A stretch of 64,000 bases of DNA from NCBI GenBank assembly GCA_043808325.1, contig JAZDEY010000047.1, positions 1-64,000 on the forward strand. The letters run 5' to 3'. The stretch comes from JAZDEY01 sp043808325 [NCBI: Candidatus Eiseniibacteriota bacterium]. GTDB lineage: Bacteria; Arandabacterota; Arandabacteria; Arandabacterales. Made by a program: the position numbers and the translations under genes. Shown in pieces: positions 1-8,397 of the stretch. Each line of letters starts with the position of its first letter. Position 1 is the first letter of the stretch. The notes below the pieces were generated by a model. The model ran no database searches, was not told the DNA's origin, and worked only from the letters and a program-made list of their open reading frames with translations.

Positions 1-145
1 CCCGTTTCGGTCCAAAGTGACCACCTGTTTCGGACTCCCCCCAAAAGTGGTCAATTGAAACCGAAATCACCGGTCAGTTTGCTCCGAAATCAGTGGTCAA
101 TAATTTCCGAAATCGGTGGTCAACAATCTCCGAAATCCGCAGTGA
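1..145. repeat. IS21-like terminal repeat arrays, two orientations
   Basis: A motif beginning CCGAAATC occurs at 61, 84, 107 and 130, an exact 23-base period. The linked GGTCA occurs at 49, 72, 95 and 118 with the same period. At the extreme left the motif appears inverted (GTTTCGG at 4 and 27, again 23 bases apart, with TGACCAC at 18). The two arrays therefore face away from each other around position 35-48. Multiple short terminal repeats with this CCGAAA and TGGTCA composition are typical of IS21-family ends. No transposase gene is in the window; one could lie to the left. The family call is from recall of the motif. Confidence 0.6.
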
Positions 146-390
146 TCCCTCGGTTCACCTCTGAGGCCAGTGGGCTCTCCTTGGTGTTCGCGGTTCTTGT
201 GGACGTCTCTGAGGGTTGGCGGGGTCTCAGGATGAGACCAGAGATCGAGGAACGCCTCAGGCAGATCAGTACCGATCCCGGTAGCGACTGGGATGATCCC
301 GACCTCAGGCAACTGGCAGCTTAGGAGAGTCTGTAATGGAGGTTATGCTGCAGAGAGTTTACAGGAAAGAAAGGACTTGACCCGCAAGAT
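146..390. other. Gene-free stretch right of the repeat array
   Basis: No gene with a good start and ribosome-binding site is visible. A short open frame from the ATG at 235 to 324 encodes 29 residues, but nothing supports it beyond being open. The stretch may be leftover DNA flanking the insertion sequence end. Confidence 0.4.
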
Positions 391-1548
391 CTATTCCTGT
401 ATGACGAACTTGAGACTTCTTGCGCCCACCTGATCGTTCAGACTGACCACGTTGACTGTCAATACATGCTCGCCCTCGGGGAGCCCTTGCGTGTCCCACA
501 TCCAGTTGAAAGGGGAATAACCTACTTCCTCTTCGGCATAGAGCTCAAAGTCGACGTACAATGCAATCTCGTATCTCTGGCCGGTTAGGAATGCCAAGTC
601 TGCTTCTTCGATAAGCACTCTGAGCGGAGTCTTTCCCCTGATGATAGGAAGACCGGTTGGGGTGAATTCCGTGATGCTGGGGAGGCTGACCGAGAACCTC
701 GGGGCTCGGTCTGAATACCTCGTTAAGTCCCGATGTCTAGAGAACTTGATCGCTTCCGTGCGCGGCATCTCTTCCCGCTTCTGCTTGGGCTCCCCTTGCT
801 TGTTCGAACGCACTTTATACTCGTGGTAGGTTACCTCATGGTTTCCCACAGCTATCACGCTATTTTCAGGCAGGAACATGGTCGTGACCATCATGGAGAA
901 ACCAGGCTGGGTAACCACTTCAGCTACTCCGCTTTCATCCTTTCCATTCCAATAGGCAGTGTTCGACCCTTCTGGTCGCGGCTCCCAATCCAGTAAGGTC
1001 TTGAGCAGAGGACCATCCCGTATCCCTATTCTCCCGAGCACCCAAGCCGCTTTCGGTAATCCGAATGACACCGTGTTTGCAATCTCATCCATATTCACGT
1101 CGGTTATATCGACCTCTTCCCCGCCTGAGAAGGTAGTCGGGTCGTATATCGCCTGCTCACCTCGGGACTTTGCCTCTATAGTGAAGAAGTATGCCTGATC
1201 CGGGACAATCTTACCTTCTGTATCGCTACCGTCCCAGGAGATCCTGTTGGTTCCCAGAGGCTGCTCTTGGTCTTGAACAACAGTGTTCACTAACCCGTAA
1301 TCCGGATCGAATACCTTGATAGTGACTCCACTGTCCTTTGTGAGGCGATAGGCAATCTCGATTCCTTCTTTCAACGTCGGGTTGAACGAGGACGGTGATA
1401 CAGAGGGTTCCAGGATCTGAAGCGGGACTTTGGCCTCCGGCAGTCCTTGTCGAACCCCCGTAGAACATCCATTCACGCAAAGGAACAGCAAGCAGATCGC
1501 TATTGCTAGTTCCGGCGCGTTCCCGATTTGTTCATGGAAAGGCTTCAT
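391..1548 (-). CDS. Lipoprotein with FlgD-type Ig-like domains
   Basis: A 385-residue exported protein. The N-terminus has a hydrophobic stretch (about 14-24) ending in a lipobox-like VNGC with Cys28 as likely lipid site. Two FlgD-like Ig units follow, at about 50-125 and 150-225. Each has the pattern of a 'VTIKVFD' strand, then an Asn/Trp-rich 'ISWDG.D..G' or 'AYWNGKDESG' turn, then an aromatic strand. A third beta-rich domain fills about 290-385 with 'FNWMWDTQGLPEGEH'. The start has a good ribosome-binding site (GGAGATGG). It lies 14 bases downstream of the TolB-like gene and is probably the last gene of that operon. The function is unknown; such domains usually mediate surface or periplasmic protein contacts. 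Confidence 0.75.
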   Translation of the reverse strand: MKPFHEQIGNAPELAIAICLLFLCVNGCSTGVRQGLPEAKVPLQILEPSVSPSSFNPTLKEGIEIAYRLTKDSGVTIKVFDPDYGLVNTVVQDQEQPLGTNRISWDGSDTEGKIVPDQAYFFTIEAKSRGEQAIYDPTTFSGGEEVDITDVNMDEIANTVSFGLPKAAWVLGRIGIRDGPLLKTLLDWEPRPEGSNTAYWNGKDESGVAEVVTQPGFSMMVTTMFLPENSVIAVGNHEVTYHEYKVRSNKQGEPKQKREEMPRTEAIKFSRHRDLTRYSDRAPRFSVSLPSITEFTPTGLPIIRGKTPLRVLIEEADLAFLTGQRYEIALYVDFELYAEEEVGYSPFNWMWDTQGLPEGEHVLTVNVVSLNDQVGARSLKFVIQE

Positions 1549-1562
1549 ACTACCATCTCCTT

Positions 1563-2522
1563 TCAGCGTCGCCAGGCAGGGTCCGTACAGCCTCCCAGCA
1601 TATCCGTTACCATTCTAGGGTTCTTGCCATCTATATCCACTACCCAAATCTGTAGACTGCCCATCCGGTTTGAGACAAATGCTAGGCTCTTGCCGTCTGG
1701 CGACCATGTGGGATCTGCATCGTACGCAGGGTTCTGAGTTATCTGTCTCAGGTTCTGGCCATTGGAATCCATTACCCACACTTCCCAATCGCCAGTCTTG
1801 TCGGAGGCAAAAGCAATCCAGTTCCCGTCAGGGGACCATTCCGCCTGGATGTTCGCAGCATCGTTCACCAGTATCCGGGCAGCACTTCTGTCACTTAGCT
1901 CAATCGTCCATAGATCTTGAATGATCTCGTACGAAGGACCGTAGACTGCTGAGGAGTATATCAATCTCCTGCCGCCAGGATGCCAGGCGGCGTACATCTG
2001 GATTTCTCTCTGCGGTACTATATGGATCAGGTCAGTCCCGTCAGCATGTATTACCCAGATATCGCTGTCGTCAACCTTAGGGTCACTGAACCCCGTGAAA
2101 GCAATCGATGCTCCGTCTGGCGACCAAGCGGGCTGGCCAGCATTCCATGTCTCGAGCTTAAACTGCTGGGGATTCGTACCGCTGTGGGCGTCGATGACCC
2201 AGATATTGCCATCGCTAGTGGAACAAGCGATACGGGTACCATCGGGTGACCAGCAAGGATATCTCTCGTCGATGGCGGTATTAGTCAGCCTGACGGGATC
2301 CGTGCCATCAGCGTCAACTGTCCAGAGATCCCAGTTGCCCGAATCCACGGCTACGAAAGCCAGCCTTCCACTCGGCACGCCCGGGTTCTTATGCAATTGA
2401 CCGGTTCTCCCTGCGGCAGAGAGTGCTGGAGCGTACACCACACTCCATGCCAAAACCAAGGCAAGAATGGCAACAACAAGATTGACCCAATCCGACAAGT
2501 TAGCCCGCTTACTCTTCATCAT
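1563..2522 (-). CDS. TolB-like beta-propeller protein, membrane-anchored or secreted
   Basis: About 319 residues from the ATG pair at 2522/2519, chosen because GGAGGGG lies a normal distance upstream; the open frame extends further but without a site. A hydrophobic segment near residues 12-28 is a signal peptide or anchor. The rest is at least five WD40-like (PD40) blades marked by 'CWSPDGTRIA', 'AWSPDGASIAF', 'EWSPDGNWIAF' and 'TWSPDGKSLAF', each followed by 'IWVID' or 'VWVMD' strands. This is the TolB C-terminal propeller without the TolB N-terminal domain. It lies 95 bases after the ABC ATPase and 14 bases before the lipoprotein. A periplasmic binding role is inferred. Confidence 0.8.
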   Translation of the reverse strand: MMKSKRANLSDWVNLVVAILALVLAWSVVYAPALSAAGRTGQLHKNPGVPSGRLAFVAVDSGNWDLWTVDADGTDPVRLTNTAIDERYPCWSPDGTRIACSTSDGNIWVIDAHSGTNPQQFKLETWNAGQPAWSPDGASIAFTGFSDPKVDDSDIWVIHADGTDLIHIVPQREIQMYAAWHPGGRRLIYSSAVYGPSYEIIQDLWTIELSDRSAARILVNDAANIQAEWSPDGNWIAFASDKTGDWEVWVMDSNGQNLRQITQNPAYDADPTWSPDGKSLAFVSNRMGSLQIWVVDIDGKNPRMVTDMLGGCTDPAWRR

Positions 2523-2617
2523 TCTTTGTTTCTCTCCCCTCCGATCTAAGTTCTGACAACAAGAGCAACAATCCCGGCGGTGACCTCGCCCCAAGTCATC
2601 GAGTGTCATCAAGATGG

Positions 2618-3352
2618 TCATGAACCACGATTGCGAACAGCCCTCAAGAAGTCTGCAACCAGCTTGGTCGCCGGGTTGACTTTCATCTCCTCAAAGCTCC
2701 CTACCTGCTCAACACGCCCTTGGTTCATTATCGCGATTCTGTGCGCGATGTCGAGAGCTTCGTCCAGGTTGTGCGTCACATAAATCATGGTGAGGGTGAG
2801 GTCACCTCTCAGATCTATAATGAGTCTGATCATTTGGGCTTTGAGCAGTGAATCCAGGTTACTCAGAGGCTCATCCAAGAGGAGCACTCGGGGCTCAGCA
2901 GCTAGACTCCTCGCCAGAGCCACTCTTTGCCTTTCACCACCTGAAAGCTGGCCCGGGTAACACTGTTCGAAGTCTGCCAGGCCGATCTTGTTGAGGATGT
3001 CGGTAACCTTGTGTGCGTTTTGCGCTCGTCCAGCCGAATTCCCTGTCAGTCCAAACTCAACGTTCTCTCGGACGGTCATGTGGGGCCAGAGTGCCAGGTC
3101 CTGAAATATCATCCCGAGGTGACGTTTGCTCGGGGGCATGATCTCGTCCGGCGTGCTCGCCACCTCACCGTTTATAAGTATTTCTCCCTCATCTGGTCTT
3201 TCGAAACCCGCGATCAGGCGAAGCAGCGTGGTCTTGCCGCATCCTGAGGGTCCAAGGACGGCAAGCGTCTCCCCCTTCTCGCAGCTCAAGGAAACGTTAT
3301 CCACAACCAACGTTCTGTCGAATCTCTTGGTCAAGTTTCTTATCGTGAGCAT
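2618..3352 (-). CDS. ABC transporter ATP-binding protein, iron(III)/2-aminoethylphosphonate type
   Basis: About 244 residues. It shows Walker A GPSGCGKTT (about 34-42), the Q-loop region 'LGMIFQDLALWPHMTV', the signature LSGGERQRVALARSL, Walker B VLLLDEPLSNLD and the switch histidine in 'MIYVTHNLDEAL'. The order and sequence fit the FbpC/PotA/ThiQ class that energises uptake of iron(III) or similar small ligands. It lacks the long C-terminal regulatory domain of MalK-type ATPases. The ATG at 3352 has a GGGGGAAG site; a TTG six codons upstream at 3370 with GGAGG is an alternative. It overlaps the permease gene by 13 bases, so the two are probably translationally coupled. Confidence 0.9.
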   Translation of the reverse strand: MLTIRNLTKRFDRTLVVDNVSLSCEKGETLAVLGPSGCGKTTLLRLIAGFERPDEGEILINGEVASTPDEIMPPSKRHLGMIFQDLALWPHMTVRENVEFGLTGNSAGRAQNAHKVTDILNKIGLADFEQCYPGQLSGGERQRVALARSLAAEPRVLLLDEPLSNLDSLLKAQMIRLIIDLRGDLTLTMIYVTHNLDEALDIAHRIAIMNQGRVEQVGSFEEMKVNPATKLVADFLRAVRNRGS

Positions 3353-4935
3353 GCGCTTCCCCCGGCCCAATCGCCTCCAGACCTCAGGAGGCTTTTCCTA
3401 CCTAAGCCTTTCCGCGCAAAGGCAAGAATCGCCATTATCGGCAGCAGGGTCACAAGTACCAGTATAACACAGAGAGCTGCCACAAGTTGATTAGCGCCGT
3501 AGTGGAGAAGGGTATAAATCCTGATGGGTAAAGTCGCCTCACCTGGAGGTGTCAGGAGAAGTGTGGCGCCAAGTTCGCCCATGGCAAGCATAAAAACGAC
3601 CACCCAGCCGGCCACGATCCCGGGTTTGGCAAGCGGCACAACCACAGCCCACATCCGCCGTCTCCAACTTGGCTCGGTCAGCATCACGGCTTCCTCCAGG
3701 TTGAGATTGATCTGCTTTATGTTGGATGCGGTTGCTCTTGCAACGAAGGGAATGAATCTCGCCACATAACCGAATACCACGATCACAGGCGTAGTATAGA
3801 TGAAACTGGTTGCATGAGTATTCCATAGAGTGCTGAGTCCGATGCCACAGACAGCAGCCGGCACTGCGAAAGGCAACAACGAGATAAAGTCCAGGCCGGC
3901 ATTCAGGGTTTTGCCTGACCTTTCGCCCAGGTAGGACATCACAAAAGCCAGGAAGACCATGATAGTCGCGGCACAAGCGGCAAGCAGAAGACTCATGCCT
4001 ATCTGTCTGTATGCAGTCTTGAAAGCCACGCCGTACGTCTGGATGGTCCCGGATGTTACGAGAAGATCGAGCATGGGAACCATAACGGCAAGCCCAAGGA
4101 CAACCAAGATAAACCCTGAGGCCACGGGCCGCCATCGTCTAAGCTCAACTGCGTCCCTCGGTCTCGATGCTGCCCCCACGGTTACATAGGACCTCTTGCC
4201 CATGTAGCGCCGCTGGACCGCGATCAAGACTATGAGCATGAGTACAAGGGGTATCGATAAGGCTGTGGCTTTAGCCTCATTGTAGTAGGCACTGAACTGC
4301 ACGAATATCTCCACGGGGTAGGCGTTGACTCTGAGGAGATCGGGCACCGTGTAGTCGGAGACGGCGAAAACGAAGACAAGGATAGCTGCTGAGAATACGT
4401 AGGGTGCAATCAAAGGCAGTGTTATCTTCCTCAGTACGGTCCACTTCCTGTGAGTCAGCTCGGCAGCCTCTTCCAGTTTCCTGTCAACTGACTTCAGTCC
4501 GGCAACCGTGAGCAAAGTCACAAACGGGAAGTACGAAAGCGCGAGCACAAAGATAGATCCATCAAACCCGTAGATATCTATGCCCAGGTGTCCAACGCCG
4601 AGCAGCTTAGTCAGGGATGTGGTGACAACTCCATTGGCTCCCAGGAGATGAATCCAGGCTATTACACTCATGTAAGGTGGAATGATGAGCGGAGCCATAA
4701 AGAGATAGGCGAGATGGTCTCTGAAGGGGAGATTGGTTCTGTCAAGAAGGATTCCCAGCGGAACACCGATGCATAGACAGAGAATCGTTGTTCCCAGCCC
4801 CAAGGTGAGGCTGTTGACGAGGAGTCCTATTTGCCGTTTTTCTCTAAGGACGTCCGCGTAATTGTCAAGTGAGGGCCTGCCTCCGGCGGTGAAAGACTTG
4901 AGGAACATTGATGCGATGGGCGCGAGGACTATCAC
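3340..4935 (-). CDS. ABC transporter permease, two fused membrane domains (iron type)
   Basis: About 531 residues with roughly 11-12 membrane segments. Two tandem permease domains each carry the EAA loop: 'LEEAAELTHRKWTVLRKITLPL' in the first half and 'LEEAVMLTEPSWRRRMWAVVVPLA' in the second. This tandem design is that of FbpB/AfuB/ThiP permeases, which are usually about 530-560 residues. The GTG at 4935 truncates the first membrane helix. The frame is open upstream to a TAG with hydrophobic residues still being encoded, but contains no ATG, GTG or TTG. An ATT at 4980 preceded by AAGGGG six bases away would restore the helix. The gene overlaps the ATPase and belongs to the binding-protein operon. 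Confidence 0.88.
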   Translation of the reverse strand: MIVLAPIASMFLKSFTAGGRPSLDNYADVLREKRQIGLLVNSLTLGLGTTILCLCIGVPLGILLDRTNLPFRDHLAYLFMAPLIIPPYMSVIAWIHLLGANGVVTTSLTKLLGVGHLGIDIYGFDGSIFVLALSYFPFVTLLTVAGLKSVDRKLEEAAELTHRKWTVLRKITLPLIAPYVFSAAILVFVFAVSDYTVPDLLRVNAYPVEIFVQFSAYYNEAKATALSIPLVLMLIVLIAVQRRYMGKRSYVTVGAASRPRDAVELRRWRPVASGFILVVLGLAVMVPMLDLLVTSGTIQTYGVAFKTAYRQIGMSLLLAACAATIMVFLAFVMSYLGERSGKTLNAGLDFISLLPFAVPAAVCGIGLSTLWNTHATSFIYTTPVIVVFGYVARFIPFVARATASNIKQINLNLEEAVMLTEPSWRRRMWAVVVPLAKPGIVAGWVVVFMLAMGELGATLLLTPPGEATLPIRIYTLLHYGANQLVAALCVILVLVTLLPIMAILAFARKGLGRKSLLRSGGDWAGGSACSR

Positions 4936-5065
4936 ACAAAACAGAATCAGGACTATGATGCAAATTGCCTTGTTGTGAATGGCCGGCCCCTTTAAGGTCT
5001 AGTTGCACGAAGGACTATTCACAAGGTGCTCAGAGTCAAGTCTCAGAATCCCCACATGAGCCGCC

Positions 5066-5230
5066 CTAAGTCCTCAGGGTCACGCCTGCAATGAAATTGA
5101 TTCCCATTTCATCCCATCTGCTGCGAGCTCTACGATAAGCGCGGTCGGTGAAATTCCCTGCCACAACGATGGTGTTCTGGAGATAGACCTCTTTCTCAGG
5201 TTGCGCCTCGGCTGATTCCGGCTGTTTCAC
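5066..5230 (-). CDS. Small open frame between binding protein and permease, unknown
   Basis: From the GTG at 5230 this frame encodes 54 residues; it is open further upstream, overlapping the end of the binding-protein gene in another frame. The product has an acidic, glutamine-rich start and then a patterned segment, 'VYLQNTIVVAGNFTDRAY', followed by 'RRARSRWDEMGINFIAGV'. The alternating hydrophobic pattern looks more like a beta-alpha fragment than random sequence. No family is recognised and no clear ribosome-binding site is seen. It could be a real small gene or the remnant of a longer one. Confidence 0.3.
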   Translation of the reverse strand: MKQPESAEAQPEKEVYLQNTIVVAGNFTDRAYRRARSRWDEMGINFIAGVTLRT

Positions 5231-5259
5231 GGGTTGCTTAACATCAATCTTATCTCTGT

Positions 5260-6279
5260 TCAGCGTATGAACACCTTCTGAAGATATGGTGTGACCTCCT
5301 CTAACTTGGCAGCAACCTGCTCGAAATCAACATTCATAGCCTTTATGGATCGCAAATCTCGCACATACGAAGGGCGCTCGACATTGGCGCGTAACGGAAT
5401 TTGGGCTGAGCCCGAAAATGCAAGCCTGCTTTCGACTTCCTCGCTCAGCAGAAAATCTATCAGTTTCTTGCCGTTCGTAGGATTCGGCCCATTCCTTATC
5501 AGGGCGACTGTGTTCGGTATCAGCAGGGTACCTATCCCGGCACTGTCGGGAAAGACGATTCCGACGGGTTTCCCATCCTGGATGGCTATGTTGGCATCGT
5601 CGGTGTCCGTGAAACCGGCAGGGAGCTCCCCGTCTCTCACGCGGTCTCTCGCTATGGAGTTTCCGGGAACCATGACTACGGCATTGTCTTCCAATTCCTC
5701 AAAATAGGCCTTTGCCTTATCATCGCCCAGTGCGAGGAAGAGCGCTGCAGCGTGCGTAGCGGTCGTCCCAAACAGAGGGTTGGCGATTGCCACCCTGGCA
5801 TGCCACTGGGGTTGCGTGAGTTCGAAGATTGATCCGGGAACTTCCTCCGGTTTGACCAGATTGGTGTTGTAGATCAGGATGCGAGCACGTGCCGCAAACC
5901 CCGCCCAGTATCCTTCCCTGTCCTTGAACTCGCCAGGTATGCCGGAGGCAGATGGCGATGTGTAAGGCGCGAGGATTCCTTTCTTCTTCAGGAGGATCGT
6001 GCGAGCCGTCTCGGAGTTCCAGAACACGTCGGCCTGCGGATTGTTCTTCTCGGCGATAAGACGGTTGACAAGCCCCGTCGTCTTTGCGGCTTCAGTATCG
6101 TAGAGTACCCTGGTCTTGATCTTGGTACGGGATTCGAATTCCTTCAGTATCGGTTCAGAGAACACCTGATCCAGCGACGTGTAAATGACCACTTCGCCTT
6201 TATCGACACGGGAATCACGCGAACATGCGGCCAGCAAGAGTAGCCCACACAGCAAGATGCAGGTAAGAGTGTATTTCAT
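5260..6279 (-). CDS. Iron-type ABC transporter substrate-binding lipoprotein
   Basis: 339 residues. The signal peptide ends in LAAC with Cys19 as lipid site, so the protein is tethered in the periplasm. 'GEVVIYTSLDQVFSEPILKE' is the opening strand and helix of the FbpA/AfuA (type 2 periplasmic binding) family; later 'AKTTGLVNRLIAEKNNPQADVFW' and 'YWAGFAARARILIYN' fit the same family. The length is normal. It is the first gene of the minus-strand operon with the fused permease and ATPase. Iron(III) is the commonest ligand in the family, but 2-aminoethylphosphonate or thiamine relatives look similar, so the ligand is inferred. Confidence 0.88.
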   Translation of the reverse strand: MKYTLTCILLCGLLLLAACSRDSRVDKGEVVIYTSLDQVFSEPILKEFESRTKIKTRVLYDTEAAKTTGLVNRLIAEKNNPQADVFWNSETARTILLKKKGILAPYTSPSASGIPGEFKDREGYWAGFAARARILIYNTNLVKPEEVPGSIFELTQPQWHARVAIANPLFGTTATHAAALFLALGDDKAKAYFEELEDNAVVMVPGNSIARDRVRDGELPAGFTDTDDANIAIQDGKPVGIVFPDSAGIGTLLIPNTVALIRNGPNPTNGKKLIDFLLSEEVESRLAFSGSAQIPLRANVERPSYVRDLRSIKAMNVDFEQVAAKLEEVTPYLQKVFIR

Positions 6280-6420
6280 ATTGGCGTTTCTCCTGTGCAG
6301 ACAGAGAGCCGTGCGTCGGAGACAGCATCCGGACCACGAGATTGGCTGCTACTGGAATCTGATGTCACAGCTCGCACCTGAAGCGGATAGGTTTGTGCGC
6401 GACCAAAGTGAAACTCCTAG

Positions 6421-6459
6421 AACTGACTATTCCACATTTATACCAGAGGAATATCAGTT
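6421..6459. promoter_or_regulatory. Inverted repeat flanking the iron-operon -10: candidate operator
   Basis: AACTGACTATTCC at 6421-6433 is matched by GGAATATCAGTT at 6448-6459, a 12-13-base inverted repeat with a single extra base in one arm. The 14-base loop contains the leftward -10 hexamer, and the -35 starts one base beyond the right arm. A regulator on both arms would cover the promoter. The arms do not read as a classical Fur or DtxR box. The regulator is unknown. Confidence 0.55.
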
Positions 6460-6466
6460 ATGTCAA
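6437..6466 (-). promoter_or_regulatory. Sigma-70-like promoter of the iron ABC operon
   Basis: On the minus strand, TTGACA (6461-6466) is followed by 18 bases and TATAAA (6437-6442). This is close to consensus and lies about 160 bases upstream of the binding-protein gene. Confidence 0.65.
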
Positions 6467-6615
6467 GGACTTTGGGGCGCTGTGGCAGTGGGGCGACGCC
6501 TCCGATTCCGCCGATCTACTTTGTATATACGTTTGGTGCAGGCACGCGCGATCCGATCCCTGATTGGCCCTCAGGATAGCTATCAGCGCAATCAATGATA
6601 TTGCGGATAATTCGG

Positions 6616-6644
6616 TGGATATAGATAGAGTCAGGTTGTATAAT
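6616..6644 (+). promoter_or_regulatory. Candidate promoter of the type II secretion operon
   Basis: A perfect TATAAT at 6639-6644 lies 17 bases after TGGATA (6616-6621), about 37 bases before the gspE start codon. The -35 match is only four of six. Confidence 0.5.
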
Positions 6645-6680
6645 TGTGCTGGACGGGCGTTTTCCTTAAGGTTGGTGACG

Positions 6681-8393
6681 ATGCGAGATTCAAGACCTGA
6701 TAGAATCGGGCGGATGTTGGTCAGCCGCGGGATCATCGACGAGACCCATCTGGCGGCGGCTCTAGACGAACAAGCAAGAACCCCGGAGCCCATCTGTCAG
6801 GTCATCATAAGGCTCAGTTTTGCTCCTCCGGAAGAAGTTCTGCCGGTGCTTGCCGAGCAGAGAGACATCCCGTACGCGAGTCTTAAGACCACGAAGGTAG
6901 ACAAGTCAGCTGTTGGCGTCGTGCCTGCTAAATGCGCTTACCATTATAAGCTCATCCCTCTCAACCTGGAGAACAGCACGCTGTCAGTGCTTCTGGCAGA
7001 TCCGTTTGATCCCCAGATCCTTGATGAACTCAGGCTCATCCTCGGCTACGAGATAAAGCCTGTGCTTGGGGAGTCCAATGATATCCTGGAGGGACTCAAG
7101 GAATACTATGGCATAGGTGCTGAGACGGTCGAGAAGCTCCTTACTGAAAGAGCGGCCTCGGCAGAATCGATCGATCTTAGAGCCAGAGTTGAGGACATCG
7201 GCGAGCTGAGCGATGAGGCCTCCATTATCAACTTCGTGAATCAATTGCTGCTCGAGGCGTTCAAGGAGCGTTCAACAGACATACATATCGAACCTTTCGA
7301 GAATGATTTGCGTATAAGGTTCAGGATTGACGGGATACTCTATGACATCAGTGTGCCTGCCAGTATTCGAGTCTTTCATTCGGCAATCGTGTCCAGGATC
7401 AAGATCATGGCGAATCTGAATATTGCCGAGCGCCGGCTTCCCCAGGACGGCAGAGTCAAGATAAGGATTGGAGACAATGAACTCGATCTGAGAATATCGA
7501 TTCTGCCCACTCAGTTTGGGGAGACTGTTGACATAAGGCTGCTCAATAGCGCCAGCATCCTCTTTGGGCTGGAGAATCTCGGGCTTTCGCCTGACAACCT
7601 CAGGATCCTTGAGAGGATGATTGAGAAACCCCACGGCATCATCCTGGTCACTGGCCCTACCGGCAGCGGCAAGACAACAACCCTTTACGCCAGTCTTAGC
7701 AAGATAAACAGTAGCGAGAAAAAGATAATAACTATAGAGGATCCCATCGAATATCAGCTCCATGGAATCAGCCAGATGCAGATTGCCCCGAAGATTGGCT
7801 TGGGCTTCTCGAACGGCTTGAGGTACATGCTCAGGCACGATCCGGACATAATGATGGTGGGGGAGATCCGGGACTCTGAGACAGCCGAGATAGCCATACA
7901 GGTGGCGCTCACTGGGCATCTGGTCTTCAGCACGGTTCACACCAACGATGCAGCCAGCACCGTCATCAGACTGGTCAACATGGGCATCGAGCCTTATCTC
8001 GCGGCTTCTTCGGTTGAGTGCATAATCGCGCAGAGACTCATAAGGCTGGTTTGCCCGTACTGCAAGACGGTGTCGGGCAAGATCGATGAAGAGGTATTGG
8101 GGGCCCTCTGTGAAGCCGGTGTCGGTGAGGTTGAGTTCTTTGAGGGGAGGGGGTGCGACAATTGCCGGCACACCGGGTACAAAGGGCGTACGGGCATTTA
8201 CGAAGTACTTGAGGTGAACGAGCGGATGAGGGAGCTCATAATGGTCAATGCCCCATCGGCTACTATAAAGAACGAAGCGAGAACCCTTGGGATGAAGACG
8301 TTGCGCGAGGATGGTCTGGACAAAGCGCTCAGGGGGTTGACCACGATCAGCGAAGTCCTGAGAGTTACCCAGGAAGAAGAGGCGAGCACGTAG
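6681..8393 (+). CDS. gspE: Type II secretion assembly ATPase GspE
   Basis: 570 residues from the ATG at 6681, chosen because it is preceded by AAGG and matches the usual family N-terminus. An N-terminal MshEN-like domain starts with 'RIGRMLVSRGIIDETHLAAAL'. The ATPase core has Walker A GPTGSGKTT at about residue 325, an Asp-rich 'ITIEDPIEYQ', a Walker B region 'RHDPDIMMVGEIRDSETAEI' and the His box 'LVFSTVHTNDA'. A zinc-binding tetracysteine is present: CPYC (458, 461) and CDNC near 500, as in GspE/PilB. It is the first gene of the operon and ends five bases before gspF. It powers pseudopilus assembly from the cytoplasmic face of the inner membrane. Confidence 0.95.
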   Translation: MRDSRPDRIGRMLVSRGIIDETHLAAALDEQARTPEPICQVIIRLSFAPPEEVLPVLAEQRDIPYASLKTTKVDKSAVGVVPAKCAYHYKLIPLNLENSTLSVLLADPFDPQILDELRLILGYEIKPVLGESNDILEGLKEYYGIGAETVEKLLTERAASAESIDLRARVEDIGELSDEASIINFVNQLLLEAFKERSTDIHIEPFENDLRIRFRIDGILYDISVPASIRVFHSAIVSRIKIMANLNIAERRLPQDGRVKIRIGDNELDLRISILPTQFGETVDIRLLNSASILFGLENLGLSPDNLRILERMIEKPHGIILVTGPTGSGKTTTLYASLSKINSSEKKIITIEDPIEYQLHGISQMQIAPKIGLGFSNGLRYMLRHDPDIMMVGEIRDSETAEIAIQVALTGHLVFSTVHTNDAASTVIRLVNMGIEPYLAASSVECIIAQRLIRLVCPYCKTVSGKIDEEVLGALCEAGVGEVEFFEGRGCDNCRHTGYKGRTGIYEVLEVNERMRELIMVNAPSATIKNEARTLGMKTLREDGLDKALRGLTTISEVLRVTQEEEAST

Positions 8394-8397
8394 GAGC

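Larger units (their letters stand above)
6280..6680. other. Divergent intergenic region between iron transporter and secretion operons
   Basis: No gene is supported in these 401 bases. The region carries one sigma-70-like promoter reading left (6437-6466), one reading right (6616-6644), and a large inverted repeat around the leftward -10 (6421-6459), each described separately. Confidence 0.6.

Noticed and set aside
1-145. Regular 23-base repeats as a possible CRISPR array
   Set aside because: The period is too short to hold both repeat and spacer, and the motif occurs inverted on the left. This is insertion-sequence end structure.
391-1548. Reading the Ig-domain lipoprotein as a true flagellar FlgD hook cap protein
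   Set aside because: It is a lipoprotein with two Ig units, no FlgD N-terminal region and no flagellar neighbours.
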